In this document: positions 25,267 through 35,003 of the stretch, piece by piece
How the letters are laid out: every line of letters begins with the position of its first letter
How positions within the stretch are numbered: the first letter of the stretch is position 1
Source of the DNA: Ructibacterium gallinarum
Lineage (GTDB): Bacteria; Bacillota; Clostridia; Monoglobales; Monoglobaceae
Direction of reading: 5' to 3'
Length of the DNA stretch: 64,000 nucleotides
NCBI RefSeq assembly: GCF_014982785.1
Contig: NZ_JADCKB010000001.1
Coordinates: 222,145-286,144 of the forward strand
Program-made: the position numbers and the translations under genes
The notes under the pieces: generated by a model
What the model saw: only the letters and a program-made list of their open reading frames with translations
Told to the model about the DNA's origin: nothing
Databases searched by the model: none

Positions 25267-27627
25267 ATGAAGAAAAAAATGATTTCAATTGCACTTTGTT
25301 TGCTTATGCTTGCAAATATGCCGGCAGTATTGGCGCAGGATAACGGTTCATCGAATGATTATGCTTCAAGGGGCGAGGTTGCACAGATGCTTTTAACTGC
25401 AGCAGATGACTATAATCCTGATGTTATGAAAGAGGATATTATCAAGGGATATGAGGACGGACAGCTTCATGAAGATTGGTCTGTCACCCGCGCGGAGGCG
25501 CTTGTGATGTTAAAGCGTGCATTCGGAGAACTTCCCGAACCCACAGGGTATAACAAAACGGTGGCACTTCCGGCGGAAAGCTTTTCTGATATTCCCGAAT
25601 GGGCAAAAACAGAGCTTAGCGATGTGTTTGACGCAGGGATAGTTGCAGGAACCTCCGAAGGCATTTTCTCACCTGACGAGAGCGTGACGAAAAAACAAAT
25701 GGAATTATTTATTGAGCGTGTGTATTCCCTGTTCGGAACAAATTTAAAGGATGACTTTTATGCGGCTGTTAATAAAGATACCTTAAACAGCCTTGAAATA
25801 CAGCCGGGAAGAGTGATGAGCGGAACGCTGTATGATTTGCAGGATAAGAGTACGGAAGATGTAAATACGATTCTTGCTGAAATGATAGGCAAAACCTTTG
25901 AAAAAGGTACAAAAGAGCAGAAAATTGCAGATTTTTATCAGAGTGTTGCCGATATGGATTCAAGAAACAAAGAAGGCATAGAGCCTATTAAGCCATATCT
26001 TGAACTGATAGACAGTGCACAAAATATTAATGATTTGATTAAAGTACAAAGCACTGTTTCAAAAGATTTGTTTGTTGCACAGTTTATGGGATTTGGTCTG
26101 ACGGTAGATTTAAAGGACAGCAACAGCTATATGCTGGTTTTCTCAGTATCTTCTCCGACACTTCCCAAGGATACCTGCCTAAACGGAACCGAGCAGCAGA
26201 TAAACGCTTATTTAGAATATATTAAGACACTGTATATGCTTGGCGGTGAAACCGAAGAGGATGCTGCAAAAAAAGCAAATCAGTATTTTGAGATGGAAAA
26301 GCTGATGGCGCAGTCTATGCTTGATGCCGCAGATTCCGGAAATGTTGACAAGGTATACAATATCTATACCATGGATGAAATAAAGGCAATGTTCCCGGAA
26401 GTTGACATGGATACGGTTTTTGCCGATTCAGGTCTTAAATTAGAAGATGATATCATTATCGGGGATACCGGCCTTACAAAAGCATATGCAGAGTATTTTA
26501 ATAATGATAATATCGACACATTAAAAGCTGCCGCAAAACTTTCGCTTCTTCAAGGCTGGGGAGGGGCGTTTAATCAGGAATTTATAGATGCGTCAGATAA
26601 ATTCAACCAGGATTTTATGGGCGTATCGGGGAGCTATACACCGGAGGAACGCGCTCTTCTTACGGTACAGAACACCATGCCTGACTATATCGGAGAACTC
26701 TATGCCGAAAGGTATTTTACCCAAGAGGCAAAGCAGGATGTTGAAAAAATGGTACAGGATATTATTGCGGTCTACAGAAACCGCATACAAAACCTTACCT
26801 GGATGAGCGATACAACCAAAGAAAAAGCGCTGAAAAAGCTTGAGACTATGAATATAAAAATCGGTTATCCCGATGAGTGGGAAACGGCCATAGATAATGC
26901 AGAAATAAAATCCACAACTGACGGGGGCAGCTATTTTACAAATATGCTTTCCATACTCGCAGCGCAAAAAGAAGAAGCCTTATCACTCCAGGGTACGGCT
27001 GTTGATAAAACACAGTGGATGATGTATCCGTTTACCGTGAATGCCTGCTACAGTGCAACACAAAATGACATTACCTTCCCGGCGGCAATTTTGCAGGCGC
27101 CGATGTATGACGTAAATGCCTCCTATGAACAGAATTTAGGCGGAATCGGCTATATCATTGCCCATGAGATTACCCACGCATTTGACAATAACGGTGCAAA
27201 GTTTGACGAAAACGGAAACGCCGCCGACTGGTGGACTGAAGAAGATTATGCAGCATTTCATGCGCTTTGCGAAGATATGATTGCATTTTATGACGGTGAA
27301 GAAGGCATACCGGGAATACCAATGAACGGAACTCTTACTTTAAGTGAAAATGTTGCGGATAACGGCGCTGTTGCGTGCATTACCGAAATTGTTGCGGGAC
27401 TTGAAAATCCTGATTTTGAAACCCTTTACAAGAGTATGGCAAACTGCTGGGCATCGGTAGCAAACCGTGCATATTATCAGTATGCGGCGCAGGCAGATGT
27501 GCACAGCACAGATAAATTAAGAGTAAACAGAGTTTTGGTAAACTGTGATGAATTTTTTGAAACATTTAATATTGGAGAAACCGACGGAATGTGGGTTGCT
27601 CCGGAAGACAGAGTTAAAATCTGGTAA
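25267..27627 (+). CDS. SLH-anchored M13-family zinc metallopeptidase
   Basis: An exported 786-residue protease. A signal peptide (1-24) is followed by an SLH-like region (about 30-165, two to three repeats; GIVAGTSEGIFSPDESVTK), expected to bind secondary cell-wall polymer. A neprilysin/PepO-type M13 peptidase follows (170-786). Zinc ligands are in HEITH (the HExxH motif), with the third ligand Glu in ENVADNGA, and the C-terminus has the family RVKIW ending. M13 enzymes cleave oligopeptides. The start was chosen at the ATG eight bases after GGAG. SLH on an M13 peptidase is an uncommon pairing. Confidence 0.9.
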   Translation: MKKKMISIALCLLMLANMPAVLAQDNGSSNDYASRGEVAQMLLTAADDYNPDVMKEDIIKGYEDGQLHEDWSVTRAEALVMLKRAFGELPEPTGYNKTVALPAESFSDIPEWAKTELSDVFDAGIVAGTSEGIFSPDESVTKKQMELFIERVYSLFGTNLKDDFYAAVNKDTLNSLEIQPGRVMSGTLYDLQDKSTEDVNTILAEMIGKTFEKGTKEQKIADFYQSVADMDSRNKEGIEPIKPYLELIDSAQNINDLIKVQSTVSKDLFVAQFMGFGLTVDLKDSNSYMLVFSVSSPTLPKDTCLNGTEQQINAYLEYIKTLYMLGGETEEDAAKKANQYFEMEKLMAQSMLDAADSGNVDKVYNIYTMDEIKAMFPEVDMDTVFADSGLKLEDDIIIGDTGLTKAYAEYFNNDNIDTLKAAAKLSLLQGWGGAFNQEFIDASDKFNQDFMGVSGSYTPEERALLTVQNTMPDYIGELYAERYFTQEAKQDVEKMVQDIIAVYRNRIQNLTWMSDTTKEKALKKLETMNIKIGYPDEWETAIDNAEIKSTTDGGSYFTNMLSILAAQKEEALSLQGTAVDKTQWMMYPFTVNACYSATQNDITFPAAILQAPMYDVNASYEQNLGGIGYIIAHEITHAFDNNGAKFDENGNAADWWTEEDYAAFHALCEDMIAFYDGEEGIPGIPMNGTLTLSENVADNGAVACITEIVAGLENPDFETLYKSMANCWASVANRAYYQYAAQADVHSTDKLRVNRVLVNCDEFFETFNIGETDGMWVAPEDRVKIW

Positions 27628-27691
27628 ATTAAAAAAAGATAGCAAAATTGTAAGATGAAACATCTTACGGCAAAATCATAAAAGTATAAAA

Positions 27692-27734
27692 AGCCGATAA
27701 TTTGAGGTTTGTCCTCAGTTATCGGCTGTTTTCA
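27692..27734 (+). terminator. Intrinsic terminator after the M13 peptidase
   Basis: AGCCGATAA (27692-27700) pairs with TTATCGGCT (27719-27727), with an inner GAGG/CCTC pair, followed by GTTTTCAT. It lies about 65 bases past the stop codon; a weaker TAAGATG/CATCTTA hairpin precedes it. Confidence 0.75.
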
Positions 27735-27777
27735 TATACAAAAATTGGTTAAAAGGTACATATACATTAACCTTTTT

Positions 27778-27815
27778 TTATTGGACACTTTTATCAAGCT
27801 AAAAGTGTCCAATAA
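27778..27815. repeat. Perfect palindrome, possible joined IS ends
   Basis: TTTATTGGACACTTTTA and its exact complement are separated by only six bases (TCAAGC). No T-run follows on either strand in the terminator position. TTGGACAC-type termini are common in insertion sequences, so this could be two abutted terminal repeats left after loss of an element. That origin is inferred. Confidence 0.5.
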
Positions 27816-27878
27816 AAAACAACCCATTTAATCAAAGTAATGGATTGTCTTTATAAAATGATTTACTAATATTAAGCG

Positions 27879-28640
27879 TTAGAGGTACAATTCACAGTTT
27901 TTGCGTTCAGAGCAGACATTCTTCAGCATTACATTAACGGCAGCGAGCATAATATGGCTTATCTTTCTTGCGGACTGCGGACAGATGGATACACATCGCA
28001 TACATGATATACATGCACTGCGGTTTACTTTTTTGGGATTATCTTTATCAATAGCTAAAACAGGACATTTCTCAGCGCACAAACCGCACTTTATGCAGTG
28101 TTTTGATGCCTTTGGGACCATGCCCGAACCACTTCTTTTTTTATATGGGTGGTTTCCGGGAACTGTGGGTTCCGTATCGTTTTCATCAGACAGTTTTGAC
28201 TGTATTTTTCTGGTAAATTCAACAAGCTGTGCACGGTCTTGCTCATCCGGACGACCTGATGCATATCGGCGCGCAATAGAATGTTCTGCAACAGCAGCAA
28301 CGGCAGAAATATTGCGAAATCCGGACCGTTTTGCAGTGTCCTGTAATTCAACTAATGTATCTTCGTAAGCACGGTTACCGTAAACACAAACAAGAACAGC
28401 TCTGGCTCCGTTTCCTTTTATGGCAGCTATCCGTCTCACCGCAGGTTTCGGCACGCGCCCACCATAAGACGGCACGGCAATAACCGCAACATCGTCTTCT
28501 GCGAGCAAAATATCAGAAAATTTATTTTTTCTATCTGTTAAATCAACAAACAGTACATTTTCTCCAATTTCGTTTGCCAAAATATCGGCTGCTTTTTTGG
28601 TCCCACCGGTAGGACTAAAACAAATTTCATAAAGTTTCAT
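27879..28640 (-). CDS. Flavodoxin-ferredoxin fusion (EFR1-type)
   Basis: A 253-residue cytosolic redox protein. An N-terminal flavodoxin-like domain (FSPTGGTKKAADILA phosphate loop, about 1-150) is joined to a C-terminal 2[4Fe-4S] ferredoxin domain with CIKCGLCAEKCP and CISCMRCVSICP (about 180-225). The start follows GGAGGAATTG. These EFR1-family proteins are found in anaerobes and move electrons between flavin and iron-sulfur partners; the partner is not indicated. It stands alone on the minus strand between the peptidase and the carbohydrate operon. Confidence 0.88.
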   Translation of the reverse strand: MKLYEICFSPTGGTKKAADILANEIGENVLFVDLTDRKNKFSDILLAEDDVAVIAVPSYGGRVPKPAVRRIAAIKGNGARAVLVCVYGNRAYEDTLVELQDTAKRSGFRNISAVAAVAEHSIARRYASGRPDEQDRAQLVEFTRKIQSKLSDENDTEPTVPGNHPYKKRSGSGMVPKASKHCIKCGLCAEKCPVLAIDKDNPKKVNRSACISCMRCVSICPQSARKISHIMLAAVNVMLKNVCSERKNCELYL

Positions 28641-28729
28641 TATACAATTCCTCCGGTTATTATTTTATCAATTCCAGTATTAAGCATAGTTTACCTCTTT
28701 CTTGTCAGTAGTTTGTATTAGTAAAATCT

Positions 28730-29488
28730 TCATTGCATTTGTATGAGTACTTTACCGTCTGTATGTCCTTGAGCTACAAGCCGGAGAGCATCATTTGCCT
28801 GTTCAATGGTAAAAGTATGGGAGTCTATCCTGGGAACAATATGATTTTGTTCCACAATTTTTGTTATTTTCTGAAGTTGTGCACCATCAGAACGAACAAA
28901 CATAAAACGATATTCTTTTTCCTGATTTTTTGCAGATTTGTCATATTTAGCACCTGCTAATGAAAACAAAATACGTTTGAAAAAAGGAAAATGGTTGCGT
29001 ACAGCATATTCCTTATTGGGGCTTGTACGCAGGCTCAATAGCCGTCCGCCTGTTTTCAATATAGACAATTCGTGTTCAAATTCTCCGAATCCGAGGGTAT
29101 CAATAACGTAATCTACATCGGAAAGAAATTCCCAGTAATTCTCTTTTTGGTAATCAAAATATTGATCTACTCCGGCCGAGAGAAATAATTCCTTGGCGCG
29201 TTTATTGCCTGAGATGCTGACATGAAGCCCTAACGCCTTTGCAATAGGAACCGCTATCTGGCCAAAACTGCCGGAGCCGCCGGAAATAAAAATGGTTTCC
29301 CCCGGCTTTGCTTCCAATTCCTCTGTTATTCCCTGCCATGCAGTTAAAGCGGTTAAAGGTATTGCGGCGGCGGTGGTAAAATCATAACCGGCAGGCATTT
29401 TTGAGATAGCAGCTTGATCTATCGCAACATACTCCGCAAAGGCCCCAATTTTAGAAACAGGCAAACGGGCATAAACTGCATCTCCCGC
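28730..29488 (-). pseudogene. Zinc-less MDR alcohol dehydrogenase, C-terminal three quarters
   Basis: About 252 residues of a medium-chain dehydrogenase/quinone-oxidoreductase-like protein. GDAVYARLP, GAFAEYVAID and AAAIPLTALTAWQ precede the nucleotide-binding GGSGSFGQIAVPIAKALG, and the C-terminus GHTDGKVLIQ is intact. The N-terminal catalytic segment, normally about 60-80 residues, is missing and is replaced in frame by part of a GH3 glycosidase. It is unlikely to be an active reductase, though the cofactor fold may be complete. Confidence 0.7.
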
Positions 29489-30259
29489 CTTAAAACCGAG
29501 CTCACCTTTTAGCAAATCGGTTATCAGCTCATGGGAAAGTGTTGCAGGATACGGCAGATTAAACTCATCATCTCTCTCTTTCTGGTACGATGGCAGGCTA
29601 ATGTGTCCCGCCATAATGGAATCAACGCCACTGTCAATTAATTCTTGAAACACTCTGCCGGATAGCCTTTTCCATTCTTCCAAAGCTAGAGTATTCTGCG
29701 TTGGTACAATATGCTGGTCACGATAATCCAGTCCATCTCCTGGAAAATGCTTTGCACATGCAGCGAGGCCATTTTCCTGCATGCCATGCACAACCCAAGG
29801 CAGCAGCCTGACCGCCAATTCGGCATCGTCAGTCATTGCCCTAACGTTGACAAGCGGATTCCTGGGATTAATGTTTCAATCTGCCACTGGCGAAAACGAC
29901 CAGTTTGCACCTATTGACCTTGCTTCAAGCGCAGTTACTTTGCCGTAGTCATACGCAAGTTTTGGGTCATTTGCAGCACCGAGTCCCATCAGATAGGGAA
30001 GCTGTGTCAGCCCCTTTACCATACTGCCGCAGCCGTTTTCAAAATCTGATGTAATCAAAGGAGGGATATCAGCTTCCTCATAAACCTCCTCAACATAATT
30101 GCGCAATTCATCAAGTCCTGCATCGTCTGGCTCAGTAATAATCTCCCCAAAGAAAAACGCTGCACCTGGCTTATCAGTCAGCTTTTTTCCCTTTTCTATA
30201 CGGGCGACTTTGGTCTGCAATATTTTTTGCTCAATTGTTAAAGCATTCATATCTATCAT
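29489..30259 (-). pseudogene. GH3 beta-glycosidase fragment with in-frame stop
   Basis: The N-terminal barrel of a family 3 glycoside hydrolase, about 256 codons. It reads through SDFENGCGSMVKGLTQLP and ANWSFSPVAD to a TGA (29876-29878), then resumes in the same frame with NPRNPLVNVRA and the catalytic-site KHFPGDG motif before joining a dehydrogenase fragment at about 29488. One nonsense change plus loss of the nucleophile-bearing half makes it inactive. It lies 63 bases past the glycosidase gene, as the last member of the carbohydrate operon. Confidence 0.75.
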
Positions 30260-30322
30260 TTTATGTACGCCTCACTTTCAAACAGAAATGTTCGGTCAAG
30301 ATTTCTTCAAACGGAAACAGCC

Positions 30323-32191
30323 TTACTGTAAAACAATAATTGCACCGTCCTCTATTTCATCAATTTTTATAGTGCAATTGCTGACCGACAAAGATTTTCC
30401 CTCCTGGTCTTCAAAGGTATAGAGAATTGCATCCGAAAAATCAAAGGTGGTTTTTAACACGGTGTTTAAAGCCGCCTTTTTAAATGGTGAAGTATTTGTT
30501 ATACAAATTACATAATACCCATCACCCTTTAATGTCTGATGCAAAAGATATCGCTCGCCGCTTATAGTTACAGGGGCGGCTACGCCACACATCTCCAGTG
30601 CGTCATAAAGTTCAAAACTGCTGAGATATTTGTCTGGCTGAAAAAAAGTTGGCCGGTAACCACCGCAAAATCCGCTATCTTTTACAATGATTTTCCCACC
30701 ATTGCGCTCAAAGATCGCAAGCATATTTTTCTCCTCTTCGGAAAGCTTCTCATATGCTGGTACACATAACACCTTTACGCCAAGTTGATTTTCACTGAGG
30801 TCAACAGCCCTTATTATATCTGGGGAAATATTTTCCAGACGCAATTGTTTATACATGGCAACAAAATCAATAAGCCAACTATTTTTTAAAGAACGGTTAT
30901 CGCATACACTTCCTTCATTTTCTATGGCATCTGCATACATAAAAGCATAGTCGGAATGCAGAATCGCTACGGAAGAACGTAGTTTATTGGCATAAATAAA
31001 TATATCAGACAATTTGTTGATTAATTTGACCACTTGTTTTGCGTTTTCAAAATTGGGAGTTGGTTTTCCAAATTCATCTACCACCCCAAAGCCATTTCCT
31101 TCTGGCGAATCTGGATAAGTATGGTCACCGCGCCATTGATAATACATAATGGCTTTACAGCCGCTGCCCAATGCCATATACGTTTCTCTACGGAATCTAT
31201 CCAGCGGTATATCCGTTCTGGCATCATATTCAACCAACCACATGGGTTTCCCATAAAGCGCTCCGGCGGATTCTGCCATATCGAGATCGAGGTTGGCAAA
31301 ATATGCTTCTGGCATATTACATCGATAATAGTGGGTAATACCGATCGCATCCATTCGCTCTGCACTGTCATAAAAATTAACACAACGGGAGGAATTGCAC
31401 GGCATCGTTGGATCCGTTGTCAAGCAAGTCATTGTCTCAATCCCCGTTGCTGCTTTTGCGATATCAGAGCTATGGTTTAAAAAATTACTGAGCGCCTGCA
31501 TGGAAAACAAGCGCCAGTTTATCCACGCAGCGGGGCTTTCCCCTTTTGCGGGACGAGCTATTGGCGGAGCACAGGTGTTCGCTTCCTGCTCAGTCATAAT
31601 CTGTTTTTCCACCAGCCATTTACGATAAGCGTCCACAGTGTCTGGATGATAATCGAATATTCCGCTTGATGGATAATGAGGCTCGTTATACGTAAGAAAG
31701 CAGGCAGTATCCGAGCAATCTTTAAAGTGTCTTGCCAGCGCACGGGTACAGTTTTCATTATCTTTTAGTATTCCTTTATGATGCATGCTATTTTGTATGA
31801 AATCATACCAGCAGCTGGTATCCATCTCCTTCCCTTCAGAATTTACCATGAGACAATCCGTATATCCAGATGGATTGGAGGTATAACCCTGCAAACGTAT
31901 CATGCTTGCGATGCCAACGCGATCCGCCTCTTTTGCTAAGGCATCCGCTAAGGATCCTTCATACACAACCTCTCCGTTTTCATCATAAGAGATTTTCCCT
32001 AATGCCGCAAATCGCACCAAATTAAAGCCTGCATCAACCATCCCTTTAAGATCCTTTTTCATTTCACCAATTCTGTCTCCCTCCGGCGGAACAGGTACCT
32101 TACGTTCATGATAGGAGGCATAGTAGGATACCCCAACACAATAAACTGGCTTTCCGTTTTTTTCAAGCAAACCATTCTTTACTTTATACAA
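30323..32191 (-). CDS. TIM-barrel glycoside hydrolase (clan A, GH42-like layout)
   Basis: A cytosolic 622-residue glycosidase. The barrel (about 1-390) has the acid/base Glu in FLTYNEPHY and the nucleophile Glu in KPMWLVEYDAR. A trimerisation-like alpha/beta domain (about 400-540; IIVKDSGFCGG) and a small C-terminal beta domain follow, the layout of GH42-type beta-galactosidases. No signal peptide is present. It starts at TTG after GGGGGCAGG, 17 bases behind the SDR-GH16 gene. It probably removes terminal sugars, perhaps galactose, from imported oligosaccharides. Exact family and specificity are not certain. Confidence 0.75.
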   Translation of the reverse strand: MYKVKNGLLEKNGKPVYCVGVSYYASYHERKVPVPPEGDRIGEMKKDLKGMVDAGFNLVRFAALGKISYDENGEVVYEGSLADALAKEADRVGIASMIRLQGYTSNPSGYTDCLMVNSEGKEMDTSCWYDFIQNSMHHKGILKDNENCTRALARHFKDCSDTACFLTYNEPHYPSSGIFDYHPDTVDAYRKWLVEKQIMTEQEANTCAPPIARPAKGESPAAWINWRLFSMQALSNFLNHSSDIAKAATGIETMTCLTTDPTMPCNSSRCVNFYDSAERMDAIGITHYYRCNMPEAYFANLDLDMAESAGALYGKPMWLVEYDARTDIPLDRFRRETYMALGSGCKAIMYYQWRGDHTYPDSPEGNGFGVVDEFGKPTPNFENAKQVVKLINKLSDIFIYANKLRSSVAILHSDYAFMYADAIENEGSVCDNRSLKNSWLIDFVAMYKQLRLENISPDIIRAVDLSENQLGVKVLCVPAYEKLSEEEKNMLAIFERNGGKIIVKDSGFCGGYRPTFFQPDKYLSSFELYDALEMCGVAAPVTISGERYLLHQTLKGDGYYVICITNTSPFKKAALNTVLKTTFDFSDAILYTFEDQEGKSLSVSNCTIKIDEIEDGAIIVLQ

Positions 32192-32208
32192 TTTTATCCT
32201 GCCCCCAT

Positions 32209-33834
32209 TTATACGTGTTTATCGGTGATTTTTTCAAAAACTCTGACATAGTCCACTATAAACGTGTCCCCAACTGCATCATAAGTCTCTTTTCTCGGTT
32301 CATGAGAGGCATCACGGTATCCTTGCGGCTCCGTAGTAATTAAGATAAATTCCGGGCAATGGGACACAAGACTGTCAATATGTCCATTTTCTATGCCGTC
32401 AATATAAAAAGTATAACCCGTTGTATCCCATAACAGTCCGAATCGATGATAGCCATCGTCAAGATTTTCCATGCCGCCTGCGTGGATATTTCTCATATCC
32501 TGTCCATACCCACCCGAAAACGCATTATGCGCAGCAATTTTGCCCGGGGTGAAACATTCCATAATATCAATCTCTGTTCCCGTATAAGCGCTATCTAAGG
32601 ATGCACCGATTATCGGGGACTGTATCCAAAAAGCCGACCACCAGCCTGGCTTTGTCTGAAGTTTGCAGCGACATTCATAATAACCAAATTTGTGCGTATA
32701 TAAGTTTTCTTTTAGTTTACCTATTGGCCACTGCAAATGATCTTCGCCAAATTTTGTCTCTTTAACCGGCTCATCCATAAAGTTATATCCTGTCTGCAGC
32801 TGACTGCTGACCGGTTTTCCTCCCTCCTCAATCAGAGTAAAAACGGCATTGCTTCTTCCATCCAGATGTACGCCTTTATCCGTCCAAGCTGGATGAAGTT
32901 TTCCCATCATGGATAGACGGTAATCCCATTTTGTCCGGTCAAGTTCGGTTCCATCAAATTCATCACTCCACACAAGCTTCCAATCACCCTTTTCTGGCAG
33001 CAGGCTTGGTTCATGCCCCTTAATATCTACCTGTTTCATTTTCTTCCCCTCCATTTTTTTAATTTGTGTACCCTTATCCACAATGGGATAAAGCTGAATC
33101 ATATTACCGCCGTCTACCACAAGTTCCGCACCGGTAGTGTTTTTAGACAAGTCACTGCCCAAATACCAAGCCGCATTCGCAATATCTTCAAAATTCGCAA
33201 TATCACCCAGCGGGGTATAGTTGGAGAGCGCATGCCTGCAATCATTATAATTGTTCTCCCATCGATCCGTCTTTATCATACCTGGCAGCACCGCATTAAC
33301 CCGTATATGATACTTTCCTAAATCAAGCGCCATTGCGCGCATCATGCCCAGTGCGCCTGACTTAGAAGCGCTGTAAGACACTCGATCCGGAATGGCGCGG
33401 TACGCCGTATTGGAATTGATAAACACAATCGATCCGCCGCCTTTTTTTCTCATCTGTATGGCTGCCTGCCGCGACAACATGAAGTTCCAGCCAATATTTG
33501 TGTTAATAACATCCATGAATTCCTCTACAGACACGTCGAAAAATTGCTGGCGAATTCCAAGATTCGCCGCATTTAACACCAGGCAATCCATCGAATATCC
33601 CAACTTTTCTATATCGGAAAAAATTGCTTTTGCATCTGTCTCATCAAAAATTTTCATTCCATAGCCCTTGGCAAAAACACCGTATTTTTCTGACAGCGTC
33701 TTTGCGGTCTGCTCCGCTTTTTCTGCACTTCGGCTCCCTAAAAAAAGATTATAGCCTTCCTGTCCAAACCTTTCGGCGATACCAAGCCCCGTATTGACTG
33801 TGGCACCGGTAATAAAAACTGATTTACGCATCAT
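32209..33834 (-). CDS. SDR sugar dehydrogenase fused to GH16-like glycosidase
   Basis: A 541-residue ORF. Residues 1-250 form a short-chain dehydrogenase (TGATVNTGLGIAERF cofactor loop, catalytic YSASKSG, GAELVVDGGNM). Residues 270-541 form a GH16-type jelly roll with the catalytic EIDIMECF motif (ExDxxE) and WSAFWIQSP. Neither part has a signal peptide. Inside the ORF, GGAGGGG and an ATG at 33039 could start the GH16 unit alone (276 residues), so the fusion may be recent. The ATG at 33834 follows AAGGAGG. The pair would cleave a beta-glucan or galactan and oxidise a released sugar; the substrate is inferred. Confidence 0.75.
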   Translation of the reverse strand: MMRKSVFITGATVNTGLGIAERFGQEGYNLFLGSRSAEKAEQTAKTLSEKYGVFAKGYGMKIFDETDAKAIFSDIEKLGYSMDCLVLNAANLGIRQQFFDVSVEEFMDVINTNIGWNFMLSRQAAIQMRKKGGGSIVFINSNTAYRAIPDRVSYSASKSGALGMMRAMALDLGKYHIRVNAVLPGMIKTDRWENNYNDCRHALSNYTPLGDIANFEDIANAAWYLGSDLSKNTTGAELVVDGGNMIQLYPIVDKGTQIKKMEGKKMKQVDIKGHEPSLLPEKGDWKLVWSDEFDGTELDRTKWDYRLSMMGKLHPAWTDKGVHLDGRSNAVFTLIEEGGKPVSSQLQTGYNFMDEPVKETKFGEDHLQWPIGKLKENLYTHKFGYYECRCKLQTKPGWWSAFWIQSPIIGASLDSAYTGTEIDIMECFTPGKIAAHNAFSGGYGQDMRNIHAGGMENLDDGYHRFGLLWDTTGYTFYIDGIENGHIDSLVSHCPEFILITTEPQGYRDASHEPRKETYDAVGDTFIVDYVRVFEKITDKHV

Positions 33835-33842
33835 ATTCCTCC

Positions 33843-35003
33843 TTAAAAATAAAATTCTGTTTTCGGCGGCCGGATATCCGTCAACGCACCTGTATAATGC
33901 CGCAAGACGTGCGGCTGATACGGGTGCCTGAGGCATTCTTCCTCATTGATCTCAATACCAAGGCCTGGCCTGTCAGGAATCTTCATAAAACCATTCTTGT
34001 ATTTGAGACACTCCGTGGTAATGTCCTTACGGTATTCCACATCAGAATACATGATTTCCAAAATACAAAAGTTTGGACAGCTTGCCGCCAGCTGGAGTGT
34101 TGCTGCATTTGCCACAGGGCCGGACGGGTTGTGTGGCGCAAACGGGATATACCGGCATTCTGCCTCTGCCGCAATTTTTTTCAGTTCCATAATTCCCCCG
34201 GCATGCGAAATATCTGGCTGAATATAATCTGCTGCCATCAAATCAAACATCCGTTTATAATCCCAGCGGGTATACAATCGTTCTCCTGCAGAAATTGCCA
34301 CCGGAGATTTGTCGCGCACCGCTTTCAGTGCATCCAAATTATCCGGCGGAACAGGCTCTTCAAAGAACATAGGATGGAACTGTTCCAATTCCTTTGCAAT
34401 TTGAATCCCTGTCGGAATGTTAAACCTGCCATGTCCCTCTATCAGCAAATCAACAGAGTCACCCACCGCAGCACGCACCTCCGCAACACATTCCAGTGCA
34501 GTATTTAACTCCTTATTTGAAATTTCCAGATACGACTTGCCAAACGGATCCCACTTCATGGCAGTGATTCCCTTTTGCATAGCCGCTTTTGCCTTTTCGC
34601 CAAATTCCTTTGGCGTTTTTGCACCGGCAAACCAGCCGTTGACATATATTCTCACTTCATCATGTACCTTGCCGCCCATAAGCTGATACACAGGAACACC
34701 AAGGTGTTTCCCCAGAATGTCCCAAAGCGCCATCTCCACAGCGGACAAAGCGGACATGAGCACCGCACCACCCCGCCAGTATGCATCGCGGTAAATATTA
34801 TGCCAATGCGCTTCAATATGGAATGGATTTTTACCGATTAGATAATCCTTGATATGCTCCACCGCACCAATGAGGGCTTTTTCTTTATACTCCAGCGTTG
34901 CTTCACCGATTCCGTCAACACCCTCATCCGTGTAGACCTTGACAAACACCCAATTTGTCCGAAAGCAGTCCACTGCAAAGGTTCTGACATCCGTTACTTT
35001 CAT
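33843..35003 (-). CDS. Enolase-superfamily sugar-acid dehydratase (galactonate dehydratase-like)
   Basis: A 386-residue mandelate-racemase/muconate-lactonising family enzyme. It has KWDPFGK on the second barrel strand, metal ligands in LLIEGHGRFN, FFEEPVPPDN and SAGERLYTRWD, and the acid/base His in PHNPSGPVAN. The presence of both His residues matches D-galactonate/gluconate-type dehydratases, which convert aldonates to 2-keto-3-deoxy acids in the cytosol. It overlaps the upstream lactonase-like gene by 4 bases. With the SDR dehydrogenase and lactonase next door it suggests a non-phosphorylating sugar oxidation route. The exact substrate is unproven. Confidence 0.83.
   Translation of the reverse strand: MKVTDVRTFAVDCFRTNWVFVKVYTDEGVDGIGEATLEYKEKALIGAVEHIKDYLIGKNPFHIEAHWHNIYRDAYWRGGAVLMSALSAVEMALWDILGKHLGVPVYQLMGGKVHDEVRIYVNGWFAGAKTPKEFGEKAKAAMQKGITAMKWDPFGKSYLEISNKELNTALECVAEVRAAVGDSVDLLIEGHGRFNIPTGIQIAKELEQFHPMFFEEPVPPDNLDALKAVRDKSPVAISAGERLYTRWDYKRMFDLMAADYIQPDISHAGGIMELKKIAAEAECRYIPFAPHNPSGPVANAATLQLAASCPNFCILEIMYSDVEYRKDITTECLKYKNGFMKIPDRPGLGIEINEEECLRHPYQPHVLRHYTGALTDIRPPKTEFYF

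Noticed and set aside
29876..29878. TGA in the GH3 frame as a selenocysteine codon
   Set aside because: GH3 enzymes have no Sec at this position, no SECIS-like hairpin was seen after it, and the gene is otherwise truncated.
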